A DNA stretch of 64,000 bases from DATFJT01 sp965230755. Its GTDB lineage: Bacteria; Bacteroidota; Bacteroidia; Chitinophagales; Saprospiraceae. The notes under the pieces were generated by a model. That model ran no database searches, was not told the DNA's origin, and worked only from the letters and a program-made list of their open reading frames with translations. The stretch covers positions 1 through 64,000 of the forward strand of contig CBDDLT010000010.1 of NCBI GenBank assembly GCA_965230755.1, given 5' to 3'. The position numbers were made by a program, and so were the translations under genes. This document shows, one piece after another, positions 26,393-36,300 of this stretch (the stretch's first letter is position 1; each line of letters opens with the position of its first letter).

Positions 26393-27500
26393 ATGAAGCC
26401 TTTAAAATATAACAGAAACGATCACCCTGAGTTTTTCAAAGTACTTAGATCTAGAGTGAACAATTACTTTCAGGAAAACAACATTTCGCGACACGGTGAT
26501 TATCGAATGGTGATCAAGTCTGTTTTCATGATTAGTCTATATATCGTTCCCTTTATATTACTGCTTACTAACTTCAGTAGTAATTCCTGGTTTGTTCTTG
26601 GTATGTGGTCATTGATGGGACTGGGAATGGCAGGTATTGGATTGTCTGTAATGCACGATGCCAATCATGGTGCTTATTCCACTAATAAAACTGTAAACAA
26701 ATTGATGGGTGGTCTCATAGCGATTATAGGCGGTTATAGTAATAACTGGAAGATACAACATAACGTATTGCATCACTCCTATACCAATGTTCACGGATAC
26801 GATGAGGATATTGAAAGTGCATTATTTAGGTTTTCACCATCTACAAAGATCAAATCATTTCATAAGTACCAGTATGTATATGGACCTTTTGCCTATGCAC
26901 TGATGACCATTTATTGGTTTTCAGTAAAAGATTTTGCTGCATTGGTTAAGTATAGAGATGAGGGGCTATTGAAGACACAAGGCCTTAAATTTTCATCTGC
27001 TCTTACCGATGTTGTTACGAATAAAATTATTTATGTTGGGTTATTTCTAGTCCTTCCTCTTATATTAATTGATGCTCCTATAGGAATCATCATTTTGGGG
27101 TTCTTTCTTATGCATTTTATATGTGGAGCGCTCTTAGCTTTTATATTCCAATGCGCTCATGTGCTTGAAGACACTTCGTTTTTTGATGTTCAGAACAAGC
27201 ATTCTCTTGAGAACAGTTGGGCTATTCATCAAATTAGAACCACCGCTAATTTCGCTAAAAGAAGTAGAATCTTTTCATGGTTTATCGGAGGTCTGAATTT
27301 CCAAATTGAGCACCACTTGTTTCCTAACATTTGCCATGTACATTACCGAAAGATATCGCGAAATTGTTAAAGAGACCGCTAAGGAATTTAATCTACCCTA
27401 CTACGAGTATAAGTCCTTCTTTCAGGCCTTAAAAAGCCATTTTAGACTGCTTAAATATTTGGGGATGGGGAAAGAAAATCTTCTGATGCAACGAGCGTAA
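26393..27500 (+). pseudogene. Fatty acid desaturase, acyl-lipid type, with one-base frameshift
   Basis: Membrane diiron desaturase that introduces double bonds into acyl chains. Three histidine boxes are present: HDANH, HNVLHHSYTN-like HVLHHSYTN, and QIEHH, plus hydrophobic segments. Frame 1 stops early at 27370 after HYRKISRNC. The missing C-terminus continues in frame +1 (EIVKETAKEFNLPYYEYKSF ... LMQRA) to 27500. Removing one base near 27359 (in CGCG) restores HYRKISEIVKETAKEF and a protein of 368 aa, the normal family length. All catalytic motifs lie before the break. I suspect a sequence error rather than decay. Confidence 0.88.
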
Positions 27501-27515
27501 AAGCTACATTCTACT

Positions 27516-27987
27516 GTGAATATCAATATTAGACCCGCACTGGAGTCAGACTTTCCTGCCATTCTGGAATTGATCAAAGGATTGGCACGCTTTGAGAAAG
27601 CAGAGGACCAAGTTACCAATAGCGTAGAATTGATGAAACAAGAACAAGACTATTTCGAATGTCTTGTCGCAGAAAATTCCGAAGGTCATATCATAGGTAT
27701 CGCGCTCTATTTTTTCTGCTATTATACCTGGGTTGGAAAGAGTCTTTATTTGGATGATCTCTATGTTTTGCCTGAATTAAGAGGTCAGGGGATTGGAACG
27801 GAAACTTCTTGATAAAGTATTCTTAATTGCCAAACAAGAGAATTGCAAACGAATGAGATGGCAGGTGTTGGATTGGAATGTTGACGCCATTAAATTCTAT
27901 GAATCTCTTGGTGCAGAAATATCAAAAGAGTGGCTTAATTGTAGTGTAGATCATCGTCAAATCGTTCAATTCGACCTGCCGGATTAA
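27516..27987 (+). pseudogene. GNAT N-acetyltransferase with one-base frameshift
   Basis: Acetyl-CoA-dependent N-acetyltransferase, diamine-acetyltransferase-like (YYTWVGKSLYLDDLYVLPE before the P-loop). The acetyl-CoA loop reads RGQGIG, then frame 1 derails to TETS and stops at 27812. The rest (RKLLDKVFLIAKQENCKRMRWQVLDWN ... FDLPD, to 27987) is in the next frame. Deleting one A at 27797-27798 gives RGQGIGRKLLDKV, the expected family sequence of about 156 aa. The start is a GTG at 27516. It follows the desaturase by 15 bases and overlaps the convergent channel gene by four. Confidence 0.87.
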
Positions 27988-28824
27988 GGTCCAATTGGCC
28001 CCAGCTCAACTCCTTCAGAGTAGGCCATTTTGATACCACCATCGTGTAGTGCCTTCTTAATGATAGAATTGCAATCAAAGAGAGCATTCCAGTACTGATC
28101 AGGGTGTATTGCCGGTCTCACCGCCAATAGTATATTGTGCGTGTCATAGGATTCTATACCAACTAAAATCTCTTTGTCCTTGATCACATATTCAGACTTG
28201 CCCACTGCGTTTAAAATCAACTCTTTTAGTTTTGGAAAGCTCTCTTCATAGGCTGTTAAGACTTGCAATTCTAATCTGATATAGCCCAAATTCGAAAAAT
28301 TGGTAATGATGTTGTCCGTAACTTGTCCATTGGGGACGATGAGCTTTTTATTGTTTGGTGTAGATAAATGGGTATTGAAGATTTGAATATCCTCTTACTC
28401 TTCCAAACTTCTCAGAAATTTCGACCCAATCTCCAATCTTGTAAGGCTTAAAGAAAATAATGGTCAATCCGGAGGCAAAATTACCCATGAAACCCTGTAA
28501 GGCGAGTCCAACGGCAAAACCTGCTGCTGCCAATAATCCTATCAGGGCAGAAAATTCAAATCCAATGATAGAAGCACCGATTAGTAGTACTACAGCTTTC
28601 AATATGATATTAAGTAAAGACTGGAGAAAGCCCTTGATCTCCGTATCAATGTTGAAGCGCTGAAAACTCTTTGCTATTAATCTATTCATGTACTTGACCA
28701 CAAAAAGTCCCATGACCACCACCACTATGGCCAGCAATGCAGAGGGCAACCACTGAATGAAATGCTCTGAGTAGGTTTGGAAAAACTTATTTATATCACT
28801 TGTAGACATACCGATCAAATTCAT
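27984..28824 (-). pseudogene. MscS-family mechanosensitive channel with one-base frameshift
   Basis: Small-conductance mechanosensitive channel for osmotic down-shock. The N-terminal part has three hydrophobic segments; the pore-lining TM3 region reads AAAGFAVGLALQGFMGNFASGL, then FKPYKIGDWVEI. Frame 1 (28824 down to 28348) ends after KFGRVRGYSN-. Removing one A at 28395-28396 restores KFGRVEDIQIFNTHL, then VPNGQV and NFSNLGYIRLEL, continuous with the cytoplasmic domain (to 27984). The total is about 279 aa, the usual MscS length. Confidence 0.9.
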
Positions 28825-28929
28825 TGCAAAATAATAATTTATCGAAGTCTGAAAAGATAATAGTCAATATTATGGTGAATTATTCTAAAATCCTTGTCGA
28901 AACAAAACTGAGATATATCCTAGATTTTA

Positions 28930-28937
28930 TAATTTTG
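28930..28937 (+). promoter_or_regulatory. Candidate -7 promoter box for WG/TonB gene
   Basis: TAATTTTG fits TAnnTTTG, 38 bases before the ATG at 28976, giving a plausible leader of about 30 bases. A TTG at 28894 is too far (33 bases) to be a good -33 element. Confidence 0.35.
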
Positions 28938-28975
28938 ACCTTAACAATTAATATTGGTTTTATACAAATACCCTT

Positions 28976-29794
28976 ATGAAGAACTCCTTATTTTTTCTTA
29001 TTCTCTTCAGTTTATTTTCTCTTCATACTTCCGCTCAGTCCTATGCTAAGAAGAAGAAAAAAGAGGGCAAATACGGTTTTGTGTTTGGAGGCGATTTGGT
29101 CCAGGATTATGTGTATGATGAAGCCGAGAAGATTGAGGATTTCTTCCTCGTTTCCCTGGATAAATCGTACGGCATTGTGAATTGGAGTGGTGAGCTGGTG
29201 ATACCTTGTGAATATGATCAATTGATTTACAACTACCGAAATGGCTCAGGGTTTATTGCTTACAAGGACGGATATGCCGGAGCAATAGACTTGAACAATA
29301 ACACTATTATAAATTTTGAATATGATGAAATAGAATACTTCAATCAGGATTCCACGGGAAAGGTCATGAAAAATGGAGAATGGGAATTTCTAAGGAAAGG
29401 TACAATGGATTGCGATGGGGATAAACCTCTGTATTTAAGAGCCGTCGAGGAAATGCCACGATTTCCCGGTTGCGAGGAAACGGAAGGAACACTAGAAGAT
29501 GTTCAAGGTTGTGCCCAATCACTAATGTTAAAATATGTCTATACTTGTCTTAAATATCCTCAAGAAGCGAGGAAAAAAGGAGTCGAAGGGACCGTGGTCA
29601 TTAGCTTCATCGTTTCTGAATTAGGTTATGTTGAAGATGCATTCATTGCCAGGGATATAGGCTACGGCTGTGGTGAAGAGGCATTATCTATAATTCAATC
29701 TATGCCTCAATGGACTCCTGGAATAAAAGATGGAAAAACGGTTCCAGTCAAATTTAGTTTACCGGTCAAGTTTAAGCTACAAAACCGTCCTTAG
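28976..29794 (+). CDS. WG-repeat protein with C-terminal TonB domain
   Basis: 272 aa. A signal peptide ends near residue 20 (SLHTSAQ). Residues about 30-140 are WG-type repeats (KYGFVFGG, YGIVNWSGELVIPCEYDQL, YAGAIDLNNNTIINFEYDEI). The last 85 residues are a TonB C-terminal fold (YPQEARKKGVEGTVVISFIV, SMPQWTPGIKDGKTVPVKFSLPVKFKL). The usual TonB membrane anchor and proline linker are missing, so it is a secreted or periplasmic TonB-like protein, perhaps a decoy or stress protein, not a classical energy transducer. The reading frame is intact although its neighbours are frameshifted. Confidence 0.85.
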   Translation: MKNSLFFLILFSLFSLHTSAQSYAKKKKKEGKYGFVFGGDLVQDYVYDEAEKIEDFFLVSLDKSYGIVNWSGELVIPCEYDQLIYNYRNGSGFIAYKDGYAGAIDLNNNTIINFEYDEIEYFNQDSTGKVMKNGEWEFLRKGTMDCDGDKPLYLRAVEEMPRFPGCEETEGTLEDVQGCAQSLMLKYVYTCLKYPQEARKKGVEGTVVISFIVSELGYVEDAFIARDIGYGCGEEALSIIQSMPQWTPGIKDGKTVPVKFSLPVKFKLQNRP

Positions 29795-29806
29795 ATTCAG
29801 CGAATA

Positions 29807-30443
29807 CTATTCTAATACCACAAATCCGTTCAAGAACGTTTCCATTTCTTCTTGATACTCTTCGAACAGTTGTTCTCCCGTATAAGCCAACAATTGTACC
29901 GTCCCACTTTCATTAGAATAATAATAACCGAAATAAACAAATCTAATTCCCTGGATGGTCCCTACCATTTGCATCATGAACACATCAATGCCATTAACAT
30001 TTCTATATTCCTCCTTTATGATCTTTAGGTCGGGTGCTACGCTTCGAGCATTTTCGAACGCAATTTCTCTTAAAGTTTCAACCGGAATTTCCAGTTGTTC
30101 AGAAATCAACATGCCGTAGAGATCATCACCTTTTTTCTGAAACTCAAACTCAGCATCACCGTTGACTGCACCTTTGACAAATTTCCATTTCTTTGGATCT
30201 ATCCAAACTCCAACGTCGGTAATTTTACTTTTTAATTTAAAAGTTGCCTTCTTGGTCTTTTTCGAATTTCGTTTCATTGGTAATGATGATTTTCTCCTCG
30301 CTCAGTATACTCTCATCAACATATACCCAGGTGCCGTCATCATATAAAATCACTTCATCGCCGTCTTCCGTTACTCCTCTGGTTTGAGCATTCATGAAAT
30401 GAAAAGAAAGAACAATAAAAAGGATAAATGTGGTTTGTTTCAT
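29807..30443 (-). pseudogene. Small exported protein of unknown function with one-base frameshift
   Basis: Two leftward frames form one protein. The first (30443 to 30237) has a signal peptide ending FHFMNAQ and then GVTEDGDEVILYDDGTWVYV, a short motif common at the N-terminus of small exported Bacteroidota proteins. It breaks in a TTTTT run at 30258-30262. The second frame (to 29807) continues ATFKLKSKITDVGVWIDPKKW to the end. Removing one T restores about 211 aa without interruption. No family is recognised beyond the DG-D-V-L-Y-DDGTW repeat. Confidence 0.78.
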
Positions 30444-30573
30444 ATCTTCAAGTATTATAAGTTTTTACTTATTCTAATATTTGATCAAATATCATATTAT
30501 CGAAAATAGCATTTTATTATCGGCTTATCTTTAATTCTAATATCTTTTCGCTAGTCTTTTAAATTTATAACCT

Positions 30574-30937
30574 ATGATCAACGACTTAGCTCAAGAAATC
30601 TACGCCATTAATGTTAAAAATGGTTTTTACGAAGGAGAAAAAAATATTGGAGAAATGCTAGCCCTGATCCATTCAGAGGGTAAGCGAGGCCTTAGAGTGT
30701 GATAGAAAGGATAAATATATGCAGCCCGGCAACAGGATTGACTTAAGACTTGAGGATGACGAATTTAAGGCGAGTTTTAAAAGTCGAATTAAGGATAGCT
30801 TTCAGGATGAATTAGCCGATATTATGATAAGAGTAATGGACCTTGCTGCCTATAAGGGAATCGACCTGGAATATCATATCAAAGCAAAGATGAGATATAA
30901 CTCATTGAGAGCTTATAAGCATGGGAAGAAGTATTGA
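30574..30937 (+). pseudogene. MazG-like all-alpha NTP pyrophosphohydrolase with one-base frameshift
   Basis: The frame from ATG 30574 (MINDLAQEIYAINVKNGFYE) ends prematurely at about 30700. The next frame from 30680 gives VSEALECDRKDKYMQPGNR ... FQDELADIMIRVMDLAAYKG to 30937. Joining by deleting one G in GGG at 30678-30680 yields HSEVSEALECDRKD and about 120 aa. E-S-E-A-E and the later D-E-L-A-D-I-M-I-R match the metal-binding ExxE and ExxD sites of all-alpha NTP-PPases (house-cleaning dNTP hydrolysis). The gene is short, so the sub-family is unsure. Confidence 0.8.
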
Positions 30938-30949
30938 CAGATAAAACAT

Positions 30950-30985
30950 GAAGAGCCATGCATGTTAGTTTAATTATGACTCTTC
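30950..30985 (+). terminator. Possible terminator after the MazG-like gene
   Basis: GAAGAGCCAT pairs with ATGACTCTTC across a 16-base loop with one mismatch, and AGTTTCTTT follows. The stem is weak and the loop long, so this is tentative. It starts 12 bases after the stop. Confidence 0.35.
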
Positions 30986-31025
30986 AGTTTCTTTAAATGA
31001 ACTCAAGCTTCATCTGCTGATGTCG

Positions 31026-31451
31026 CTAAGACCTAATGATGACAATTTCATCACAGGGGATTTCCTGACAGTCTTTGGGAACACCAGTACACCATAAACA
31101 TTTTGTGGCAGAAAGACCGTTGCTAACTCGAAAAATATCAGAACTAATTATCATATTGCTTCTATTTCTAGCGATCAACTTAATCTTACTTTCGCCGTCG
31201 TAGTGTAAAAACAATTTATTACCATTGCCAGCTGTTCTTAGGTGATTCTCTCCCCTATCATACTTTTTCCGGTTCAACTGAAGCCTTGGTGCCATATTAA
31301 CATTTAATCTGGCCAACTCTGACTGAGTAATATCCTTAACTTCATTAGAAATTCTAGCTTTAGTTTCGTCAGAACTAGAAGTCGTTTTTGGGCTGCAGGC
31401 AATTAGTAGTGAGAGCAAAAAACATATTGATATTATCATTGTATTTCTCAT
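31026..31451 (-). CDS. Small lipoprotein, unknown function
   Basis: About 141 aa from the ATG at 31451; a TTG at 31457 is the longer alternative. The signal is MRNTMIISICFLLSLLIAC, with a good lipobox (LIAC). The mature part is polar, with SELARLNVNMAPRLQLNRKK in the middle and a C-terminal cysteine cluster (CLWCTGVPKDCQEIPC). I do not recognise the family. Probably an outer-membrane-anchored envelope protein. Confidence 0.65.
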   Translation of the reverse strand: MRNTMIISICFLLSLLIACSPKTTSSSDETKARISNEVKDITQSELARLNVNMAPRLQLNRKKYDRGENHLRTAGNGNKLFLHYDGESKIKLIARNRSNMIISSDIFRVSNGLSATKCLWCTGVPKDCQEIPCDEIVIIRS

Positions 31452-31638
31452 GAACAATAAAATTTAATAGTTAAAAATAGTCTTTGACTAGTCTCTTAGA
31501 CAACAACAATATTCGTTCATATTCAAATTCAAGTAAACCGGTATTCAAACCTTATGCTAGGAGATTATTAACTATTTATATTTCCTGAAATGCCCTTTTG
31601 GATAGGGAGCTTTGTGGTAATCTTATTAAAATAACAAT

Positions 31639-31671
31639 AAAAAAGCCCCATAAATCAATGATTTACGAGGC
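31639..31671 (-). terminator. Rho-independent terminator of the tRNA-Leu transcript
   Basis: On the minus strand a stem (GCC, then TAAATC/GATTTA, then GGC) with an ATT loop is followed by TTTTTTATT. It lies nine bases after the tRNA-Leu 3' end. Confidence 0.65.
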
Positions 31672-31679
31672 AATTATAG

Positions 31680-31763
31680 TACCCGGGGCGGGACTTGAAC
31701 CCGCACGAGCCGAAGCTCACAGGATTTTAAGTCCGGCGTGTCTACCAATTCCACCACCCGGGC
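31680..31763 (-). tRNA. tRNA-Leu (anticodon UAA)
   Basis: 84-nt class II tRNA. The acceptor GCCCGGG pairs with CCCGGGT (G1-U72 wobble), the anticodon loop is CTTAAAA, the long variable arm is TGTGAGCTTCGGCTCG-like, and the T-loop is GGTTCAAGTCC. CCA is not encoded; A73 is the discriminator, as expected for tRNA-Leu. Confidence 0.96.
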
Positions 31764-31794
31764 ATAGACACACTGTAATTTATCTTCTTTACAA

Positions 31795-31822
31795 AATAAG
31801 CCTTCGATTTTGAAGGCTTATT
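31795..31822 (-). terminator. Hairpin between the two tRNAs
   Basis: AATAAGCCTTC and GAAGGCTTATT form a perfect 11-bp stem with a six-base loop, five bases after the tRNA-Gly 3' end, and TTTTG follows on the minus strand. It could end the tRNA-Gly transcript or act as a processing structure. Confidence 0.6.
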
Positions 31823-31827
31823 CGTTG

Positions 31828-31900
<73 letters not shown>

Positions 31901-31969
31901 TTGTCGCTTAAATTTATAGCGAGTGCAAATATATGATATTGATCGTATTTATACAATATTAATTTCAAA

Positions 31970-33046
31970 TTAATCAGGAGCAAATCGAATCAAGATGGCT
32001 TCACTTTTCTCAAAGTCCGCATTCAACTCAATCAATTGCCGCTGAACACCATCATCTATCAGGAAAGTAGCCGTATTAGGTGGATTTTCTCCTAGATTCT
32101 GAGCATATAGGACCAATTTGTTCTCAAAACCAGTTAAGGCCAAATCCAAAGTATAAGCCTTCTTTTCCAACGTATAATTAGACAAAATCCAATCATCATT
32201 CAGTTGAATAGATACCATATCACCATCTACTTTATTTCCATCCCATAGTTGGAGCGAAATATTGCGTTCGTTCACTAAAATGGTATCGGAGTAGTTCACT
32301 TCGATCTTTTCCACTTTTACATCCTCAGGTTTTTCCACCAATCCATTGGCTTTCCACTCTATCAATTCATGTTTGGAGGCGGAATTTGAGGTGCTGGAAG
32401 TAAATCCCATCCAGACTTCTCCATTGCTTTCTTGAAAGTGAGAAGCCAAGTCTATTTTTAAAGAGAGAATTGGAAAGAGATAACTATCCAGGAAAACAGA
32501 AAGTCTTCCTTTCCTATATTCTATTTTAGTAAAATGCTCTTGTCCATTTGCAATTTCGGCTATAGAGTGAACCGTGGCTATGCTTTGATATTCTTTCTCC
32601 TCTTTATTATAGTATGCTATAGAAACATGATTCTTACTTCCCTCTTCATCATCCTTGGTGTCAAACTCTAATACCAAGCCATTGATGATGTTCTTGTATC
32701 CTAATCCACTCCCTGGTTTACCCATCATCAATGCAGACTGATCTTGCATTACAAAAGCAAAACCGTCTCCGGAATCTCCCTCTGAATTGCTAATCCTAAA
32801 GGTGAAATGCGTATCAAAACCCTCACTAACTTTCAGCTTTTCAGATTTGTACCAGCAGGCTCCTACCCTATCTTTTTCTTCTTTTGTGAGTACCAATGAT
32901 TTTCCCTCGACAATCGTGCTACCCAAAGTGGATAAATACTGCAAGGAAGCTGGAAAATCATTGATATTAAAATATGTCTGAGCCGATGTAAAAGAAATCC
33001 CACCAAACCAGCAGACAAGAAAAATGACAATCTTATTGTGAGTCAT
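31970..33046 (-). CDS. Exported L-type (legume) lectin-domain protein
   Basis: 358 aa. A signal peptide ends near residue 22 (ISFTSAQ). Residues about 40-235 are a concanavalin/legume-lectin-type beta-sandwich with the typical GDGFAFVMQ, GLGYKNIINGLVLEFDT (acidic metal/carbohydrate-binding) and VWMGFTSSTSN strands. The remainder is beta-rich and has no T9SS tail. It may bind glycans in the periplasm or outer membrane. The gene is monocistronic. Confidence 0.8.
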   Translation of the reverse strand: MTHNKIVIFLVCWFGGISFTSAQTYFNINDFPASLQYLSTLGSTIVEGKSLVLTKEEKDRVGACWYKSEKLKVSEGFDTHFTFRISNSEGDSGDGFAFVMQDQSALMMGKPGSGLGYKNIINGLVLEFDTKDDEEGSKNHVSIAYYNKEEKEYQSIATVHSIAEIANGQEHFTKIEYRKGRLSVFLDSYLFPILSLKIDLASHFQESNGEVWMGFTSSTSNSASKHELIEWKANGLVEKPEDVKVEKIEVNYSDTILVNERNISLQLWDGNKVDGDMVSIQLNDDWILSNYTLEKKAYTLDLALTGFENKLVLYAQNLGENPPNTATFLIDDGVQRQLIELNADFEKSEAILIRFAPD

Positions 33047-33308
33047 ATCACATTATTATTTGAAAATCAGTGCAATTTAGAGGAAGAAGGCTTGCAAATC
33101 AATAGTTGGAAGAGAATTTTAAAAAATTATTTTCATATATTTAAACTCCAAAGAAGCCGCAGGGCAAATCCGGTGATCTGCCACTACGACTTACAAACAA
33201 AACCAACTAAAAACCAAATAATATTAAGACCAATGCCGTACAGCAAGAGTCCTAATAATTAAAACGTTTGGTTCTTGATATCGCTGTTTGTAGTCGAAGT
33301 TTTATTCT

Positions 33309-36300
33309 TTATGCGCTGATCGCCGGATTTTTTAATTTCCTGAAATCTACCCCACTTATCTGAGATACGCCTTCTTCACCCATAGTTATCCCATAGATAA
33401 TGTCAACATTCGACATAGAGAGCTTATTGTGTGTGATGATGATAAACTGGGACTCCGAACTAAATTCCTTGATGATTTTATTGAATTTTAAAATATTCTG
33501 ATCATCCAAAGGAGCATCCACCTCATCGAAAATACAGAATGGAGCCGGCTTCAGTAGATACAAGGCAAACAGAAAAGCTGTAGAAGTCAAAGCCTTTTCG
33601 CCTCCCGATAATTGATTGATACTTTGAGGTCTTTTTCCTTTTGGTCGAGCAATAATCTTGATCTTTGAATTGAGCTGATCATCCTCATCCTCCAAGTATA
33701 AATCGCATTCATCTTCATGCGTAAATAGTGATCGAAATACCTTTTTAAAATTAACTCTAACATCCTCGAATGTTACGGAGAATCTCTCTTCCGCCTCGTG
33801 TTCTATTTCATCAATGGTACTTAATAAGCTGGTTTTTGCATTGACTATATCGTCACGTTGCGTGACCAACTCATCATATCTCTTTTTAACTTCTTCGTAG
33901 GTCTCGATTGCCAAAGGGTTAATTTCTCCATAGGTTCTCAGTCTGGACTTGTATTTCTCCATGGTGTTTCTGAGTTCTTCCTCATTCTTATCTTCTACAT
34001 CTTCTATATCATTAAGTTCTCTTATTACTTCCGCTTCGAATTCGATTTCTAAGCGGTTTAAATATTCCTTTTTCTCGAATCCTAATCTCTGTCTGGAACT
34101 TTCCAGCGTACTGAGTTTTTCCGTAATTCTTTGACTGCTTGTATTGTTTTCTCGCGAGAGTTTTTCCAATTTTGCTATGGCCTCCTTTTTCTTGTAATAC
34201 TCCCTTTCCTCCTTGTTGAGCGACTCGCTCATCGCGTTCTTTAACTTGTAATTGGCTTCTAAGAATTCATCTATACCCAGCAAGTCCTTATTGATCCTTG
34301 CTATTTCTTTCTCATTGGACTCCAGTGTATTTCTAGCAATATCTAAGCGTTTATAGTGGTCTTCCTCACTCTTTTGTAGTGTATCTATCTCTCTTCGAAT
34401 ACTCTGAACTAAATTTTCTTGACGTAGAAAGGAAATATTCTTTTCGTTGTACTCTTTTTCTTTAACATCTCTGACTTGGGTTTGGGCTTGAATTTCTTCT
34501 CTCATTCCTACAATCTGATCCTCCCTTTCAGAACCTTTACTGCTTAGGAGCTTGATCTTCTTATCGAGTTCTTTTCCTTCTTCGATAAGCTGTTTTCTCT
34601 CTTCGGTTTGCTTTTTGATCAATCCAGTTTTAGTTTCAATTCCCTGTTGAAGTCGTAGAATTTTTTCCTCATCCACTGCTAGGGTCGAATGCAATTCCTG
34701 ACGCCTCTTTAATAGTGTATCGAATTGATCGTCAAATTCATTTAGATTGGTCTGGTTTCTTTTCTTTATGAGTTCATCCAATTCCGTATTCAAGGTGTAA
34801 ACCTCATCATTGAGCTTATTGAGGTTTTTCTCTAAAAGGGCAATGTTCTTTTTTCTTCCCAATTTTTTACCCTCGAATAAGCCTTTACTTCCTCCTCGTA
34901 ATCGCCCAGCACTTAAAATTCTCTCTCCGGAGGCTTCTATCAGAACTATTCCGTTTTCTACCGTTTGAGGATCAGGTAATTGTTCCACGATATAGACATT
35001 AGCAAAAGTATGTTCAATGATATTCTTGTACTTCTTGTTATAATCCAATATGTCCAGGACCTTAACAGCATTTTCTGTTTCGAATTTCTTCCATTCGATT
35101 TCGGTAGAAGCTCCGTTAAATATGATGTCGACTTTGCCGCCTTGTGAATCTCGCAATAACTGAACCGCAGTAAAAGCACTTTTTACATTTTTCGAGACGA
35201 GTGAATTGATGTAATTAGATAAGAAAAGCTCTAGTCCCGCTTTGTACTTCTCTTCTATATTGATAATGTCAGAAAACAGTTCGAAATCTCCTTTCAGTTT
35301 TTTATTCTTGCTCAAAGTCTTCACTGCCTCCGGATATCCCTCTAAATTTTCAACCATACTAGTGGTGATATTTAATTCGGATTCCAAGCCACTAATTCTT
35401 CGGTTTAGCTTATTTATTTTCTTTCTTTTATCCTCTATTTTGTTGTTTAGTGCTTCGAAAGATTTACTACTCTCCGTTTTCTTTTTGTCTAAGTCTTCAA
35501 TTTGTTTTGCTATTCCCTCAAGACTTGATTGTGAAGATTTGGTTTTCTCTGACAAATCCGCTTTGTTCTTCTCCTCTGCCTGAATATCCTTTTTAAAATC
35601 TTCCGTACTTCTTTCAATATTAAGCATTCTCTCTTCAATCAAGGCCCTCTTAAGCTGATCCGATTTAAGCGCTTCCGATTCTTCCTGTTCTCCTTCTACT
35701 ATTTCTCGAAGTGCTTTGGTAAGCTCTGATAATTTTACCCTGTACTGCTCTCTTTTCGAATCTAATGCCTTTAATTCTTCGGATACCTTATCCAACACTT
35801 TTTGCTCGATGTCTAATTTAGACTCAAAGGATTTCTTACTCGAATTAATCTTTTCTAATTCTTCATCACCCGCTTGCAGTTGTTGTTCAGATTGATCCTT
35901 TTGTCGAGTTAGTAAAGAATTTCGTTCTTTTAGAATACTTTTTTGCGTTTCATTCTCCCTGATTTTATTCATCAATGCGTTCAGCTTTTCCTGATGCGCC
36001 CCCATGCCCTTTTCCTCGGAAAGTAGTTCGAATTTCTGTTGTTCTATATCTTTTTCCAATTGCGCCGCACCACTCTTCAACTTTAACAACTCCCTGGAGC
36101 TATCGTCATAGAGCTTTTTGGTTTCTCCCAAATCTTTATCAATTCGGCTCAAATGACGCTTCGTAAAAAGCAGTGAAGCCAACTTATATTGCTCCTTAAT
36201 ATCCTTGTATTTCCTAGCTCGATTAGCCTGAGTTTTCAAGGACTTCATGTTGATTTCTACCTCATGTAAAAGATCTAACAATCTATCTAAATCCTCCTCC

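Noticed and set aside
33047..33308. On the minus strand a short hydrophobic reading (LLGLLLYGIG, then IWFLVGF) broken by stop codons in the gap between the lectin and smc genes
   Set aside because: About 35 residues with no start codon and an internal stop. T-rich intergenic DNA gives hydrophobic readings by chance, so it was not called a gene or remnant.
35242..35583. A 113-residue plus-strand open frame over smc, and several like it in other coiled-coil genes
   Set aside because: These are antisense shadows of strongly biased coding sequence. They have no signal, no start context and no family pattern.
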